This document shows positions 35,229-45,958 of a stretch of DNA of 64,000 nt, piece by piece (position 1 is the first letter of the stretch; each line of letters opens with the position of its first letter). A program made the translations under genes and the position numbers. Under the pieces are notes generated by a model, which saw nothing but the letters and a program-made list of their open reading frames with translations, was not told the DNA's origin and searched no databases. Source of the stretch: Protonemura montana (lineage: Eukaryota > Arthropoda > Insecta > Plecoptera > Nemouridae); NCBI GenBank assembly GCA_947568835.1, contig OX387609.1, positions 1,988,001 through 2,052,000 of the forward strand, in the 5' to 3' direction.

Positions 35229-38200
35229 TCAAAGTCCAAGTCTGTAAACATATGTTTCAGGGGAATCTTGCTAAAGAGTCTCGTGAGAAGCGACAGGTAG
35301 ATGTCCCCGAAGAGTTCCTCGAGGCCGGGTTGCAGTTCTTTGAACGCCTCCTTTCCGTTCTCGTTCAGGAACCTATTCATGTTATCACCTGAAACAAGCA
35401 ATTGTTTCGTTCAGGAACCTATTCATGTTATCACCTGCAGCAAGCAATTATTTCGTTCAGAAAGTTTCTTGGCAGAAACTTTGTTATTTTATGAAGGGTT
35501 TAAAGATCTCAAAAATCAGATATCTTAAAGTAACTTAAATCATCAATCAATGACTCTGAATGCCACAGAAAAATCAAACTGTTTTGAATGGGTACTTAAC
35601 AATACAACCATCAAAAATCATTGTAGTTTCATTTTTAACCGAATAGGATATAAAACACTTTGTATGTAAGTAGTTAATCTTGGTCTAGCTAAAAACAGAA
35701 AAGAGCAAGATTTAAATACAGATTGCTCTTCCCTAGTCTGCCATGACAGTGGGAGAATCTCGGCTTCAGTGTTCTGCATGCAATGGTTGGTCACATGCAT
35801 CTTGCATTACAGTAAAAAAAATTATATGTTTGCAGTCAATGCAAAGACAATTTTGAAACTGTGTTTCCTTATTGTTTTTTTTTTTGTTCATATTTGTACT
35901 AACTTGTATTCCACAATTATCTTGTATAGCGAGTTCCACGCCTTTGTAGTATTTTACAACATCTGTTACAATTGATTCTGATTGGTGTATCTGACGTGGA
36001 CTTTCGTCATTTTCTCAGAAAGGCAATCGAAAATGAAGATAAGAAAATTTGAAATACTCGGGAAATGTTCAGGCAACCTTCCTGAATTTTTTCAGATTTT
36101 TATAATATTATTTGATATGAGATACAAATCTAGAATGAAAAATGTTAGCCCTTCCTTAAGCCTTTGCCATGTTACTAGAATATTGTAATAATTTAATCAG
36201 ACCTCAACTTGGGGTACACAGCTTGTTAATTGTTATAAATAATAAATGTAAATAAAGTAAGTGAAGTTCGTACTTAGTGCTTTGTTGTTGAACAAATTGT
36301 CCAAACGAACGATAACATTCTTCTGGTTGTACCAGCATTTGAAGTGGGTGAGCTTCATGTACGTTTTACCATCCCTTACTTCGGGCTCTCCGTCGAACTC
36401 AAATTTGAAACTGACTTGCACTGAAACAAAAAAAAAATACAGAATACATTAATTTTTTTATTTATTTTATTTTTTGCAGGTACGAAATGTAAAGGTGGAA
36501 GAAATGCCAGTCAACGATATGAGCTTGGGGAGGTTGGTCACGTAAGGAAAGGTTAAAGTTCGTAATTTAGGGTTGGTTTTTTAGAAGCACGTTACAGACT
36601 GTTAAAAATTTTTAAAAACTCTTCTGATTGACAATTGCCAAGCATAACAAATAAGAAAAAATAAGATAAAATAAATTTTTTGGTAAAAATAGGAGTTACT
36701 TTACAAAAAAAGGAGAAAGGTGTTAAGTAGGGTTTAACAAACGTAAGTGTCCTCATGTTGGTACTTACAGAAGGTCATGTTTGTGTACCCGCCTCCCGAG
36801 ATTGGCAGGACCAAGATGCGTCCTGAAACATGGTAGTCGCCTATCACCGTGTAGACCGGCGCCGAAGCTTCCATCTCAAAGTGTAGCTTCTTTGGGTCAA
36901 CCCTGAGGAACGAATACAAGGCAAAAATGTTGCTTAGCAAACATGGGTTCAGGGGAGATTTCTCGTGTGAGTCATCCCTTGCCGGACTCTCTCAAGAGTT
37001 GGTCAAGCACCTTGATAAAGGTCACCAAGTCGTTGCAATCCTGATCGATTTCACAAAGACTTTTTATATTGTTCCGCACAGCAAAGTTCAACACGACAGG
37101 TCTTGACACAAGAGTAGTCCAATGGTTTCAAGAATTTCTCTCAGAACGAACTCAATCCATCGAAATTGGACCCACCATCTTTCAAAGCCAACCAGTACTT
37201 ACTGTCAGGAGTGCCCCAAGGCTCTGTCCTCGGCCCAGCACTATTTCTTGAGTTTATTGACGACTTCACTGTTAGTATCAACTCGTCAATCCATCTTTTC
37301 GCAAACGACTGCATTACATATCAGGTAATTCGCACCCCTGAAGATAAAGCGAAGCTCCAGGAAGACTTTTAGACGAATTCTGGATTGGATAACCCGGAAT
37401 GTAATGAAAATAAACGTCTCAAGAACAGTTTTAGTCCGATTTGCCAAATTAGCGAATCTTAAAAACCAAGTACTCGTTATATGGAGTGACTCTTCCCACC
37501 AGCAACTTCTGCAAATATCTGGGAGTTTATATCTCATCCAAGCTGAACTAGGATGAGCATATTGCTTACTCAACCACCAAAGCTATGAGAAACCTCCGAA
37601 GAACTACGACACAAGTGAAGTCGCATGCCTAAAGAGAATAGAGGTTCTCATTGCACTGCAATGGATCATTTCTAAGAAGATATTTTGTTACTCGCAAACA
37701 ATATCACGAAGGCCTCCATTTTGTGCAAAGATTGTTTTATTTCTTGAATGTGTCGACAATTTGGTGCCAATCATTCCACTGTAAGGTGAGTGTACTCACT
37801 TTGCGCTCGTGTACACAGCATTAGCCCAGCCGTAATGTTTGGAGTTAGTGACATTGAAGGTGATACCGACCACACCTCCTCTGCCCTCCTCCATGCTCAT
37901 GAATGGCACGTCTAGCGGCTCTAGCGGCAGAATCCCGAACGCCTTGATGCCTGCGATAAACAAGCATATCCGAATTATCACCCCTAGTACATACCTGGGG
38001 CAGACCTACCGATCTAAAATAACCTGGATAAAGCATAGGATCCAGCCAGCTGATCTCAAATAACCTGGATAGAGCATAGGATCCAGACAGCTGATCTCAA
38101 ACAACCTGGATAGAGCATAGGATCCAGCCAGCTGATCTCAAATAACCTGGATAGAGCATAGGATCCAGCCAGCTGATCTCAAATAACCTGGAAAGAACAT

Positions 38201-39298
38201 AGGATCCAGCCAGCTGATCTCAAATAACCTGGATAGAGCATAGGATCCAGCCAGCTGATCTCAAATAACCTTGATAGGGTACAGGATCCAGCCAGCTGAT
38301 CTCAAATAACCTGGATAGAGCATAGGATCCAGCCAGCTGATCTCAAATAACCTGGATAGAGCATAGGATCCAGCCAGCTGCTCTCAAATAACCTGGTTAA
38401 GAATTCACCTTAGTTTCTGTTATATGCTTTAAGTTTAAAGGAAGGTATGCACTCACCCTTGACAAGGACCGGGTAGAGGATGTTGGTCTGCTTCAACACG
38501 CAGTCGTTTAGGTTCGGATCCTTTGCGCTGCACGCGCTGATGAAGTCGGCTGCAAAGAAATAAGAAGTCCACTTTACTGTTTGCCGAGAAAAAGCTGCCC
38601 ACTTGTGCTTGTGCTTGTGCTTGTGGTTGTGCTTGTGCTTGTGCTTGTGCTTGTGCTTGTGCTTGTGCTTGTGCTTGTGCTTGTGCTAGTGCTTGTACTT
38701 GTGCTTGTGCTTGTGCTTGTGCTTGTGCTTGTGCTAGTGCTTGTACTTGTGCTTGTGCTTGTGCTTGTGCTTGTGCTTGTGCTTGTGCTTGTGCTTGTGC
38801 TTGTGCTTGTGCTTGTGCTAGTGCTTGTGCTAGTGCTAGTGCTAGTGCTTGTGCTAGTGCTCGTGCCTGTGCTTGTGCTTGTGCTTGTGCTAGTGCTAGT
38901 GCTAGTGCTAGTGCTCGTGCCTGTGCCTGTGCTAGTGCCTGTGCTTGTGCCTGTGCTTGTACTTGTACTTGTGCTAGTGCTTGTGCTAGTGCTAGTGCTA
39001 GTGCTTGTGCTAGTGCTCGTGCCTGTGCTTGTGCTTGTGCTTGTGCTTGTGCTTGTGCCTGTGCTTGTGCTTGTGCCTGTGCTTGTGCTTGTGCTTGTGC
39101 CTGTGCTTGTGCTTGTGCTTGTGCCTGTGCTTGTGCTTGTGCCTGTGCTTTTGATCTCGGTGTCCAGATAATTTTAAATTGTATCAAAATCATAAACACC
39201 AATTTGCTTATAAAGACCTAAGGAAACTTATACTCACATAGCTTAGCAGAAGACGCAGAGGAGGCGTAGACGAGAAACAAAAAACTGGCAAAATACAT
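35225..39298 (-). CDS. takeout/JHBP-family protein, gene 3 (6 exons, 249 aa)
   Basis: Exons on the minus strand: 39298-39238, 38549-38457, 37950-37800, 36902-36769, 36420-36274, 35388-35225 (TGA). Phases are 1,1,2,1,1 and the frame is open. It has a signal peptide ([14 protein letters not shown]), the CX9C pair, [33 protein letters not shown] and [10 protein letters not shown], as in gene 2. The end differs: gene 2 ends TDLD, whereas gene 3 reads on to TDLDFD, and its last codons and TGA lie in the edge of the 5S-derived SINE. By eye, exons 2, 3 and 6 each differ from gene 2 by about one residue, but exon 4 by about 12 of 45, exon 5 by 8 of 49 and exon 1 by 5 of 20. Intron 1 holds a 6-bp repeat of about 560 bp, intron 2 a 41-bp minisatellite and intron 3 a reverse-transcriptase fragment. 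Expected to be a secreted small-ligand carrier. Confidence 0.9.
36970..37628 (+). mobile_element. Jockey-like reverse-transcriptase fragment, in gene 3 intron 3
   Basis: Plus-strand frames carry RT landmarks in order: [10 protein letters not shown] (first catalytic Asp region, usually DFxKAFD), [20 protein letters not shown], and [10 protein letters not shown] where active elements have FADD. The Asp change, frameshifts and stops show it is dead. It ends abruptly at the join with sequence shared by gene 2's intron (AAAGAGAATAGAGGTTC). Confidence 0.82.
38015..38395. repeat. 41-bp minisatellite, about 9 copies, in gene 3 intron 2
   Basis: Same unit and position as the array of about 34 copies in gene 2, with fewer copies. 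Confidence 0.93.
38593..39153. repeat. 6-bp repeat (GTGCTT)n, about 93 copies, in gene 3 intron 1
   Basis: Long run of GTGCTT with GTGCTA, GTGCCT, GTGCTC and GTACTT variants that cluster as if by block duplication. The matching intron of gene 2 lacks it. The poly-(Val-Leu) and Gln-Ala frames across it are by-products. Confidence 0.95.
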
Positions 39299-39383
39299 TT
39301 TGATTTTCAGGGCAATCTTTCTATGAAGCACTATCTTCGCCTGTCGCTATCGAAATGACACTTTTTCCAAATGCTTCATGACT

Positions 39384-39402
39384 AATATATATACATATAT
39401 GC
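39384..39402 (-). promoter_or_regulatory. gene 3 TATA-like element
   Basis: An alternating AT run (ATATATGTATATATATTAG on the minus strand) lies about 90 bases upstream of the ATG, equivalent to gene 2. The E-box position reads AAAAAGTGTCATTT instead of CACGTGTCATTT. Confidence 0.45.
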
Positions 39403-40089
39403 GTTTGACAATTTCCCTAATTTTACAAATAATAAGCAACCTTGCACCAAAGCATGCAATTTTTTAACTTATTGTAGTAATTCCCCAGGAATTTCCCAAG
39501 GAAAAATAAATTGAGAATACTTATTTTTTTTCGTAAATTGTTAAGGCCTGTAGGATCAAATTCGTCTCTGTACATTTTATGATGCATGCGGCATCGATGA
39601 GTGCACGTATCGAAGTGCAATTAGCAGCCAAGTACCTGAACAGTGCATGAAAGTAATTAGGCAGGTAATGCTGACAAAAGATATAGAAGTAGTGGTTTTG
39701 TGCTAGTTGATATGCATGATATAAATTTGTATGTGCATGGAAATTATTATAAAATTTACTTTTGAGAATTATCAAAATAAAGAGTAGAATCGTTCCATTG
39801 TTGTCGGCTCTATCAGAATATTGTACTATCAGAGACTAACATTTGACAGAATCAAATAACTGGGACTTCACGAACACAATTTGTGTTCCTTTGTGGATGA
39901 GCGTAGCGGAGGTTGTTGCTCGTAAAAATAAAATAATTACATTTTAAGTTGAAACTGCAATCCAAAGAGACAACACGGAAGATCTCTTTGTAACCCTAGC
40001 CATGAGTTAGGTCAACCAAATGCTTAGATATGTTCATCTTAGAAACAGCAAAAATGAACAAAATGTTGCCAGAAAATTCCCAAAAAAAA

Positions 40090-40911
40090 GGTAATCGAAT
40101 CTTAGTACGGTCTTTTGCTACCCACCGTTTTGTAGCGATGGTGCGTTGGCCCGGCAGCACGGTAGATGGGCGTGAGTCGTTGACCGAGGTCGGTTGTCGT
40201 CGTCTATCAGGAGATGGGTTAGGGGACAGGTCTCCACTTTGTTTCGGGGATTTAAACGAAGAGGGGAAACAAAGAAAGCCCTCTTGGTAGGGCAGACAAA
40301 TATTATATGGGAGAAATTAAATTAAACAAGAGGAACCAAAGAAAAGACAAGCAAAATTCGGCCAGAAAACAAAATATAATGGCTAATTATGTGTTAGTTA
40401 GTTCTCTTAGATGTGACGTTTAACATAAAGTACCATAGGTAATCTAGTTCCTACCTAGGTTGACCGTTATGACTACAGCATAGGGCTGGTAGTAAGCAAA
40501 AGATGACATTTACAATGATAACCTAAATTTCGAAATTAACCTAAAGACAGAATTCGTATTACTAATAAAACCATCCAGATACTTAAATCGACGCCGTTCG
40601 CAAGAGTTTGTTTCATATTCGCTCTCAGCGGGTGGGCACAGTCTCGACGTCTTCCAGGACGCGTCGAGACGCCGTCGCTTCGATAAAGATCCCTCAGCGA
40701 GGTGTCGAAATCAGGGTTGGCACAACACACGCTTACTTTGCCACAAAAATCCCAGACAGACTCTAGAAAACCTGGTGTCACTGTCCTCCAACGAGAAATT
40801 GGTTACCTAGACTGCCCCGTCGGCTCGAGCGAGTCGGATCCAACTCCCGGCTATCGCTTGTCGTTGGCAGGTACCGAGGGTCGTGACGTCACCAATATTT
40901 GGGACGTCACA
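40090..40911 (-). mobile_element. candidate solo LTR or other GC-rich repeat
   Basis: Read on the minus strand the segment begins TGTGACGTCCCAAATATTGG, a TG-start typical of LTRs, and is GC-richer than its flanks at both ends. No matching CA end, target-site duplication or internal retroviral-like gene was found. It could equally be a promoter island or another repeat. Confidence 0.25.
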
Positions 40912-41223
40912 CTTTTAAATGTTGAACTTGCTTAATTGTGATCCGTTTTGCGTATTAGCAAAGATTGGTGCTAAAATATACCATGCTTTGGTGCTACAAC
41001 CCATCAAAGTTTACCCAAAATCTGCAAATTTTCGTACAATTTTTAATAGTTTGAAAAAAGTTACACCAATTTTGCTAAAAATCACACCCAATCTGAGTTA
41101 AAAACACAAAAATTTGCTCTGCAAATTTGGTCCAAATCCAATTTGGACGCTATAGCGCAAACAAATACTCACCTCATGGACACTAAAATAAAATGTGATA
41201 CTAGTTTTTGTGAAAAAAGTATT

Positions 41224-41307
41224 TGTCAGAAGTGGGATTCGAACCCACGCCCTCCGAGGAGGACTGCGACCTGAACGCAGCGCCTTGGACCGCTCGGCCA
41301 TCCTGAC
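41224..41307 (-). tRNA. tRNA-Leu (anticodon CAG)
   Basis: The minus strand gives an 84-base class II tRNA. The acceptor GTCAGGA pairs with TTCTGAC and the D arm reads GGCCGAGCGGTCCAAGGC. The anticodon arm CTGCG-TTCAGGT-CGCAG holds CAG. A variable arm follows, then the T arm GGTTCGAATCCC. A TTTTTT terminator for RNA polymerase III follows within about 12 bases. Confidence 0.95.
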
Positions 41308-41545
41308 TTGATGATGATGGTTTACTATGATTGATATTGCTCCAATATGATCGACTACCTTTCAACACCGACCAAGATCTGCAAAAGCAAAAACAGCAAC
41401 AGGGCATCGTATTTGTGGAAATCTCTGTTTTAATTGGAAGCATTTGTTATGATTGGATAAGTTTATTAGTATTAGATAACCAAACTTAACCTACAAATAA
41501 ACTTATCTTGAAGTCTTTGGAATTAGATGTTTGTATTACTATGAG

Positions 41546-41618
41546 GGACTTGTGGCGCAACGGATAACGCGTCTGCCTACGGAGCAGAAGATTCCAGGTT
41601 CGAATCCTGGCAAGTTGG
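41546..41618 (+). tRNA. tRNA-Arg (anticodon ACG)
   Basis: A 73-base cloverleaf: acceptor GGACTTG with CAAGTTG (G-G mismatch at the first pair, G-T at the second), D arm GGCGCAACGGATAACGC, anticodon arm TCTGC-CTACGGA-GCAGA, T arm CCAGG-TTCGAAT-CCTGG. A TTTT terminator follows almost at once. The mismatch slightly lowers certainty that it is functional. It diverges from the tRNA-Leu gene 238 bases away. Confidence 0.9.
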
Positions 41619-41764
41619 AACATTTTGAGGAAGAAAGTACGTTCTTCCTTTTCATGTCAGTGCCTAGGAGGTACTATAATAACTATGCAGATCTCTTGAA
41701 AAAGTTAAAAAAATAACAATTCTTCTTTTGAGCTGCTTTCTGCAATGATGTCTGAAAATATGTT

Positions 41765-42257
41765 AAACCTGATTAAAATTGCAAACGCTTGCAATGCGCG
41801 GGGTATTTTAACATTAGAAACACTAATAACCTCTCAAAAATGTATCACGGCTTTTGAATATTGCAGCCTCTTGGTTCTACTCCTTGGAGATCCATCATTC
41901 TCATCAAATACACTTAAAACGTCTCAAAAGTTGTGTCCAAGTAGCTCAATTGGTTAGAGCAACACCTGCGACAGGTGGAGATCGGGGTCCAAGTAGCTCA
42001 ATTGGTTAGAGCAACACCTGCGATAGGTGGAGATCGGGGTCCAAGTAGCTCAATTGGATAGAGCAACACCCGCGATAGGTGGAGATCGGGGTCCAAGTAG
42101 CTCAATTGGTTAGAGCAACACCCGCGACAGGTGGAGATCGGGGTCCAAGTAGCTCAATTGGTTAGAGCAACACCCGCGACATGTGGAGATCGGGTTTCAA
42201 GTCTTTTTTTATGGGCATCTATTTTTGAGACAGTAGTAGTGTTTCTAATAATAAATG
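41765..42257 (+). mobile_element. tRNA-derived retroposon with 5 units (copy T8)
   Basis: Head with AATTGCAAACGCTTGCAATG and CGCGGGGTATTTTAAC, then an interior block (CTTGGAGATCCATCATTCTC) shared only with copy T6, then five 52-bp units and a decayed 3' end (TTTTTGAGACAGTAG). T6 and T8 therefore form a subfamily. Confidence 0.8.
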
Positions 42258-42883
42258 AAATTACCATTTTTTTTAAATTGGCTTGCCTTAGAAACACGAC
42301 TTATAGATGGTACAATTTGGGAAATACAAATTGCTTTCTGTCTGCGTCGGTGGAGAGGAAATGGTGGGAGGTCCATGTTTCTTTACCGGCTTCCTTTAAC
42401 CGTCAAGAAAGCTATTATTTTCTTAAATCTTTCTTAATGTTAGTAATTAGTTCTGATTCTATGAGCTCATGGTTGTTTATATTTGCTACCTATGCTGAGA
42501 GTAAAGTACTTTAAACAAATTTTAGCTATCTGCAACTAACATTTATGAAAATTCGAGAAAGTCTTAAACTGCTGATTTTTTTTAGTTTTGATGGATGCAG
42601 TCCAGTTGAAAATTAACAAAAAAATAATTTGTGATTTTTCCTCAAGTTAGTAATATTTCTGCACTTCCTCACTGAATATAGCGACCACTCCTTAACTTTA
42701 TAAACATTGCTTATCTTGTCAAGGCTGGTGATTAGACTTGTTTCAATCCGTTTTGACAAAAGCTCCCAGTTATCTGTCAGTTATAATTTACAACTTCCAG
42801 CTTAGTGTACTGTATTCTGAGCATAATTAGAGTACAGTTCTCAACTATAATTGTCAGCATTTAGATGAGATTAATTTTATTAA
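42258..42883. other. non-genic stretch
   Basis: AT-rich, no recognisable feature. Confidence 0.4.
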
Positions 42884-43449
42884 TGTCAGTTGTTGAAAAG
42901 AGGCTAGTGTTGGTTGGGGATGTATTAACTGGGAAAACATGCCTCCTTGAAGGTTTGAATGGATCAACATTTCCGCAACAAGGAATACTTGGAGCTATCG
43001 AGAATTATGTGGCAGAAAAGTTCATAGACGACCAATAAGTACAGCTGCCAATTTGGAACACCAATGGACAAGAAGACTTCGACAGATCTCGTGCGATATC
43101 CTACCCAAACACCGATGTTGTTTCAATTTGCTTCTCAATAGCTGAACAGAGTTCGCTCGATTGTGTTCAATTCAAGTGGATTGAAGAAGTGCGTTATTAT
43201 TTACCAAACGTCCCTGTGATTCTAGTTGGGAACAAGATGGATTTGCGTGATGGCCGTTCAAACGTTCCTGCTGAGACTGAAGGTTCAAAGAAGATGGCCA
43301 GTACCCAGGCTGGAAATAAAATGGCTAAAAAATCAAAGTGCATTGTTATTTAGAATGTTCTGCTAGAATCTGCTAGAAAATGCTGGCAGGTTTGATTGGC
43401 GGAACAGTACGCTGCTGCTCTCTGGCGTAAAAACGCTAAACCAGATTAA
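42884..43449 (+). pseudogene. Rho-type GTPase processed pseudogene
   Basis: A single intronless stretch starts at an ATG (MSVVEKRLVLVGD) and aligns along the whole length of Rho GTPases. It has the P-loop region (GDVLTGKTCLLE, where Rho has GDGACGKTCLL), FENYVA-like IENYVA, WDTAGQEDYD-like WNTNGQEDFD, and VILVGNKMDLR, the NKxD guanine-binding motif. A stop interrupts it after FIDDQ (about 43036), with further stops near the end, and several catalytic residues have changed. The absence of introns and the early stop indicate a dead retrocopy, most likely of Rho1. Neighbouring JHBP-like genes are unrelated. Confidence 0.88.
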
Positions 43450-44938
43450 CATTTGGTGATCCTAATATTTTATTTAAAATTAGGAATTGTCACTTTCCTG
43501 CAGTGTCATCAAATTAATCTTTAGCTTAACATTAAAATCTTAATTTTTACCATTTTCAGCATACACCTGAATGAACCTCTCAAAGTTTATAAACAAATAA
43601 ATGGCTCACTTTCTCCACCAAATGTTTGAAACTACTTAGGCTCACCAACTGTCACTTATTGCTCGCGAATGGAGGCCCAGTGCGTTACCAGCCGCTGAAT
43701 TTCACTGTTTAAATCTATTTCAGTAAATGTTTGTGATTTAAATGGTGTTTCTGGAGGTCAATTGGAGGTAATTTGGAGGTGAAAGGTCATTGTTGAGGTA
43801 GCCACGAGGAGGTCACGGTGTATCGTCACCTTGGCTAGCATCAAAACGGTCATTTTATTTAAGTAGTGTTATTTTAAAAAGGACTGTCTTATTTTTTAAT
43901 GAGCCAGGAAATAAATTAAAATTGAGGAAATTGTTAGGAAAAGATTGACAATGTTTATACTTTAGTGCAATTCCATCTTCATGTATTTAAAATTAAATAA
44001 GTTGATACTTAATTCGTTGTTTACTGATTATATACCGTAAAATCACAAGTTTTTTGCTTCATATTTGCACAAATTAACTCAAAGCATTAATTATTAAATA
44101 TATATTTTCAAGTGTCAGCTTTTTAGAATTTAAATCAAAGAACAAAAACGTGAAATTTTTTGTCAAAAAATCGCCTATATCAACAATAAACAAAAGCTCT
44201 GAAAAGTTTGTTTCACCTTTCACCTAAGGTTTGAACACATTGTTATCTTGTTTTAAATATACTGCGATTGTTTTCTGCTATTTTAACAATTATTATTCCA
44301 CGTCTTCGGTCAATCGAGTGGTCTTACCAATAATTCACTTTACAAAACACTTGAAGATAACACGTCCAGACAATGTAGGTACCTCTTTTTGATAACAGGG
44401 AAATTTTGACAAATTGTTTAATTTTTTGTAGACTTTCTGTAAGCCAACAATCATGAATAAATGCATAAAAAGCTAGTTGCTGGAGTTGATTTAAAAGGGT
44501 GCGACGTTTTTTAGGTGTGGTCTACCATTTTATCACAATGCGATCATGATTTTGCCTAAAAAGCAACATTTTTGGACAGAAAGTAAAATCAATTAAATCA
44601 GTTAAAAAGGGGATTTGTGTTCAAAAAAAATGCTGACTTAATTAAAAGAGATCGCTTTCACATAAAAAAAAATATATACTATTCTTAGAATAAAAAACCA
44701 TTGAGTTTTTAGTAAGTCAAAGTCTCAGCGCGGGTGTAAAACTAGCCGACCCCTAACTAATGATGATCGTCGAAAGATGAAGTCACTGTCATTTCCAATT
44801 TATAAAAAATATTTTTGTTATTTTGCTTATTACTCTTATCAGCAATGTTTGCTAAGCTAAAAAATTGGTAAACGTGCATCGATATTTTGATATTTTGATA
44901 TTATTTCGTTCTAAGGATTTGTCAAAAACGACATACGC
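43450..44938. other. non-genic AT-rich stretch
   Basis: No gene. A short patch near 43745-43815 repeats GGAGGT words (TGGAGGTCAATTGGAGGTAA). Confidence 0.4.
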
Positions 44939-45250
44939 AAGCGCCATCGGGTGGCACCTACCGTTACCACGTGTTGCCTGCCTCGTTAGCTCGGCAGCAA
45001 GCGCCATCGGGTGGCACCTACCGTTACCACGTGTTGCCGGCCTCGTTTGCTCAGCAGCAAGCGCCATTGGGTGGCACCTACCGTTACCACGTGTTGCCGG
45101 TCTCGTTAGCTCAGCAGCAAGCGCCATCGGGTGGCACCTACCGTTACCACGTGTTGCCGGCCTCGTTAGCTCAGCAGCAAGCGCCATCGGGTGGCACCTA
45201 CCACATGTTGGCCGTGTAGGCCACGTGTTGCCGGCCTCGTTTACTCAGCA
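44939..45250. repeat. 60-bp repeat, five copies, each with an E-box CACGTG
   Basis: Units of exactly 60 bp beginning GCGCCATCGGGTGGCACCTA; the fifth is altered. CACGTG occurs at 44968, 45028, 45088, 45148 and 45222. The array is much GC-richer than its flanks. It lies about 0.7 kb beyond the 3' end of gene 4 and about 5.6 kb upstream of gene 3's start. Confidence 0.9.
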
Positions 45251-45259
45251 GAAATTACA

Positions 45260-45958
45260 ACATCGCTTTGACTGACTTAACCTAAAAACTCAACATTAAA
45301 ACCCCTTTGCGTGTGTCATGGAGCGGACAGGTACTTTTTAGAATCAATAACCCTTTTCCAAATTCTTTACGTTTTAACAAGGGATGATGCTTGCTATTCA
45401 CACAGTCTTGGACAATTAGTCTCAAAGGCCATCCCGTCGGTCATTGCCCGCGCGCTTTAGAAATACAGTCACTTATCAATCACACCTGCATTTAGGTATT
45501 TCAACTTGCACCCTCCCACCAAGTGTCTCTTGAGTTAGCAATGTGAACCCCGATTTGAGGGCACAAAACATTGTCCAGCTAAAGCAAAAGACACTCTCTG
45601 CTCATCCTCGCTCTAGGACGGACGTGTCCTGATCTTCTCGAAATGTAAGTCTTTTTACTCACTTGGCGTAGTTTTAGGATTGTGTCATTAAATAAATATC
45701 TCAGTTCACCAAATCATTTCTTATCACGTATAGACTTTTCACAAAGTCGCCCACGAGCCTTCCGCCGATCATGTCTACCGACTTCTAAATTATCCCTTCA
45801 GGAAACAGGGTCCAGATCCCTTAACCTCTGGTGGTGGCAGCATGGAACCGCTACCCGGTCCACAACATTTAGGTGGCCGCGATCCACAACACGTGCACGT
45901 GCAGTTCCCAATCTGTCGCACTCTTTGATAATGTTCTTGTGCACAAAGCAAGGTGTGT
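45260..45958. other. 3' flank of gene 4
   Basis: Includes a tandem E-box CACGTGCACGTG at 45890-45901, 58 bases beyond the gene 4 stop codon and probably within its 3' UTR. The overlapping frames here are not supported as genes. Confidence 0.5.

Larger units (their letters stand above)
34178..40060. repeat. tandem segmental duplication, right copy (carries gene 3)
   Basis: Direct repeat of 26172-34160, with the same order of SINE relic, 5S-derived SINE, six exons, minisatellite and upstream region. Similarity upstream of the gene runs through TTGTTGTCGGCT and ACCAAATGCTTAGAT before stopping near 40060. Confidence 0.85.

Noticed and set aside
38453..39202. Long Gln-Ala and Val-Leu frames
   Set aside because: By-products of (GTGCTT)n. 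The minus-strand frame happens to run into gene 3's exon 2 region but in the wrong frame for the JHBP protein.
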